From Artocarpus heterophyllus (lineage: Eukaryota; Streptophyta; Magnoliopsida; Rosales; Moraceae), in NCBI GenBank assembly GCA_025403435.1, contig CM046348.1, forward strand, positions 22,565,899 through 22,629,898: a stretch of DNA of 64,000 nucleotides. Reading direction: 5' to 3'. The position numbers and the translations under genes were made by a program. The notes beneath the pieces are model-generated. The model ran no database searches. It was not told the origin of the DNA and saw only the letters and a list, made by a program, of their open reading frames with translations. Below are positions 61,378 through 64,000 of the stretch, in pieces (the stretch's first letter is position 1; every line of letters begins with the position of its first letter).

Positions 61378-62593
61378 AACTACGTAATAGCAGTAATCCG
61401 AACAGATTATTGAATAAACTGTATGAAAAAAAAAAAATCTCGTTACTATTATCGTCACGTTACACTTACCAACACATCTATCTACTTGCAAACTGGAAGG
61501 CCACTAAGAAAATAATGATGAACAAATGGACAATTTAAGCATGCCCCTTTACATTGTTTTGGAGTACAGGCCAACCAGAATGACATATGGCAATGGCCTT
61601 GCACTTTGAATGGATACTTTGGGTCTAATCATGCTTTTCAAAACCTACACATATGATGAATAGATTGAAAAACAGCGTGTGATTGGCATATTTGCATTAT
61701 CAACAGCTAGTTCAGATTTATAGGTTGTAAATCATTTTCAAAACATAGAGCTCCTCTTATCTTACCATTAATGATTAATTAAAAAAAAATCATTGCTGAA
61801 CTGTGGTTCTAAATTTGACATTTTGGTTAAATGTAAATCTTTCCTTTAATGTCTCTTATGTGGAAGCAAGTCTAATGGTAGATCTCATACAATTAACTTG
61901 CTCTCCTAATTGCTTTCTCTTTTTTCATCCTTGATTATATTACAAATGGATCTAAACAATTATATCTCATCATGTTCCTCTTTTTGCTACCATGAACATT
62001 ACGCGCTAGATGCTTGTTCTTTCATTAATTTATTTATCTTTTTTTTTTTTTTTTTTGCTTTTGGTTTTGTTTCTTTTGATGGGTATGTGGATTCCAATAG
62101 ATATGGAAATGACTTAAAGCGGTGGACAAGACAATCTTGCCTGGTTGGGCCTTGTGGTGACAATGAATCATCTCATCCATGACAATTCTCACCGTTTCAT
62201 CTCCACCCCAGCTTTCTTTTTCTTCTTTTTTTTTTTTGGTTCTAAAATTTTAAGGGGAAAAAAGTTCTCTCTCTCATTTTTTATGTTTGACCTTTCTAGC
62301 TCAAGCCTCAAAGCTTAGTTTCCATTTGTTTTCTGGACGTCCGAATTCAAATTTAGCAATCTAGATTAAACTTAGAACTAATATGGTTTTAAAACTTTTA
62401 ATTATTATAATATAAAGCTCTTATATATTACAGTATAAAATAAAAGTTTATCGTAGTATAAAACTCCCATATATTACAATAATTTAGTTTTAACTTGTAG
62501 TTTCGATTATGTTTCCAAACATTCGTGATTCTTACAAGTAAATGATATTAACACATGCTTCGATATCATTGCAAACTGCTCTATAACTAATGC

Positions 62594-62885
62594 ATTGTTT
62601 GGCCAAGTTGTTTCAACTTGTTAGTTTCAATTGCTATAATATAAAGCTCTCACATATGACAGTATTTTTTATTCAATTTATTAGTTACAACTAATGATAA
62701 AAATATCGGTATAGATGGAAATATCAACACGTAAATTTTATTGTTTGGCCAAGTTGTTTCAACTTGCTAATTTCAATTGCTATAATGTAAAACTCTCACA
62801 TGTGACAGAATTTTTTATTTAATTTATTAGTTACAATTAATGATGAAAATATCGGTATAGGTAGAAATATTAACACTTAAAGTTT
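62594..62885. repeat. 146-bp tandem duplication
   Basis: The unit attgtttggccaagttgttt...aaatatcggtatag occurs at 62594-62739 and 62740-62885 at roughly 90 percent identity. It contains a MITE-like core (ataaagctctcacatatgacagta), so it joins a MITE relic to another repeat. Confidence 0.85.
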
Positions 62886-63690
62886 ACAAAAATTTTAAAG
62901 AAAATATCGATATTAGCGGAAATCTTGACAAAAATTGTGGAAATTATGAAATTTTATATTAAATATATCTCTAATATTTTAAAGTACAATAAAAATTGAA
63001 AAGAAACATAAATAAATATGATTTACGTAATAGACTTCATACATATTAGATTTGTCAATACCAAAAGGAAATTTTGTCAAGCTCAAACATAGTTTAGATT
63101 CCATTGATTCAAACAATATTGGTACCATGACATGTTATTTGAATAATGTTGAAAAAAGTTATGAATATGTCACATGTAGGTTTGTTCACTTCTTCCTATT
63201 GTATTTTCATGAATGAAAAACTGTAAATTTTCCCAACTGTTTACCTAAGATGGATGTGGTATGCATAGATGAGGATAATTAAAAATTCTAAAACCATCAT
63301 GGTTTCCAAAATCCTGATTGTATGGATAATAAGCATGAGGAGCTTCGTTGGAGAAGCTGCTATAATTGGATCTCAAATTTATTAATTGTAAACTCGTGAA
63401 AATATTATTTTCGTCTAATCATGTTAGCATTCTTAATATGTATAGGACAAATATTCATTTATTGAAATGATAAAATGCTAATAGATAATTTAAAAGAAAA
63501 AAATTCATTCAATTTTGTAATTTCCTGCATTATCCGAAATTTAGTTGAAATTTCACTGATATGTATCAACTTTGTATAAAATACATTATAAATTTTTCTA
63601 TACCAACATTTTTGCCAATATTTATTAATATTTCTGATATTTATCTCCAAATTTCTTAAATTTTTACTGAAATTTCGCAATATTTATGTC
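62870..63690. repeat. Possible foldback repeat rich in aaatatcgatatt-like words
   Basis: Words such as atcggtataggtagaaatatt and gcggaaatcttgac near 62870-62950 have loose reverse complements near 63595-63680 (ctataccaacatttttgcc, ctgatatttatctcc). The match is patchy and ends are not clear. Confidence 0.3.
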
Positions 63691-64000
63691 CATGAGTGCA
63701 ACCACGTTCTCAAACGCTATGCATTGGCAAAGAATGGACGATTATTAGCATTCAGTTCTTCTCTGTAATTCATGGTTTCTTTTATAGCTAGTTGTATATC
63801 ATTTACTTCGCACATGTGAAGTAGTATAGCCTTAGTAACAAGTTAAAACTTTTGTTAGGAGATTGTTAATTATTATTATTAGGATTAACTTGCTATTTCC
63901 TAAATTATGTATATCCAATCGTTTTGTTATTTGAACTTTTAACTTGAACAAAAGTTATTTGGCATTGTTACCTTATAAATTTATTGCATATTTAGCTTTT

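Larger units (their letters stand above)
61392..64000. other. AT-rich 3' end of the window, no gene seen
   Basis: There is no supported gene. A frame at 61910-62182 is low in complexity and lacks a family match. About 62345-62530 is a decayed relative of the MITE family (ataaagctcttatatattacagtataaa). The end has A/T-rich words (aaatatcgatatt, aatatttctgatattt) typical of an old repeat. Confidence 0.4.

Noticed and set aside
1..64000. CRISPR arrays, rRNA genes, tRNA genes, bacterial operons
   Set aside because: I looked for spaced direct repeats, rRNA-like blocks and tRNA A/B boxes and saw none that hold up. The tRNA-related words found are retrotransposon primer-binding sites.

Overview
The window reads as nuclear DNA of a eudicot plant. 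It is AT-rich, has intron-split genes with GT..AG junctions, and carries plant-only gene families and plant-type transposons (Ty1/copia, long solo LTRs, a TRIM, PIF/Harbinger-type MITEs, a hAT element). I could not run searches, so gene names rest on remembered family features and exon joins were made by eye. Each join was checked for frame and for continuity of the protein.

Five genes and one decayed gene can be supported. (1) 5876-9514 (+): a secreted GH9 endo-1,4-beta-glucanase, 5 exons, 521 aa. (2) 27082-29465 (+): an NRT1/PTR nitrate transporter of the NPF6.2 (NRT1.4) type, 5 exons, 592 aa, whose first coding exon holds only the start codon. (3) 30645-32667 (+): an unprocessed, broken copy of the beta subunit of PPi-dependent phosphofructokinase. 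(4) 34053-36740 (-): PIG-F of GPI-anchor synthesis, 8 exons, 229 aa. (5) 42581-48046 (+): a small, probably mitochondrial RRM protein, 4 exons, 140 aa, whose last exon lies 4.46 kb beyond exon 3. (6) 56702-58910 (+): a PUX5-like UBA-SEP-UBX cofactor of CDC48, 4 exons, 416 aa. These are unrelated housekeeping or metabolic genes with no shared pathway.

The rest is mostly mobile DNA. A complete, probably young Ty1/copia element lies at 19546-24246 (identical 5-bp target duplications, LTRs differing at 1 of 285 positions, an intact 1361-aa polyprotein). Three long solo LTRs with TGTAACRCCC-like starts and GGGYGTYACA-like ends each have a perfect 5-bp target duplication (9835-12172, 37585-39942, 48781-52503); the first contains a TRIM. 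Five members of one TAA-flanked MITE family are scattered across the window, with several decayed relatives. Intron 3 of the RRM gene has collected a MITE, a hAT element, a long foldback element and an inverted pair of 390-bp elements. A 976-bp insertion with an A-rich tail and a 14-bp target duplication (60402-61377) looks like a non-LTR retroposon.

I found no convincing new biological system. The most useful points are the far 3' exon of the RRM gene, the start codon cut off by an intron in the nitrate transporter, the PFP-beta pseudogene, and the well-delimited transposon insertions.
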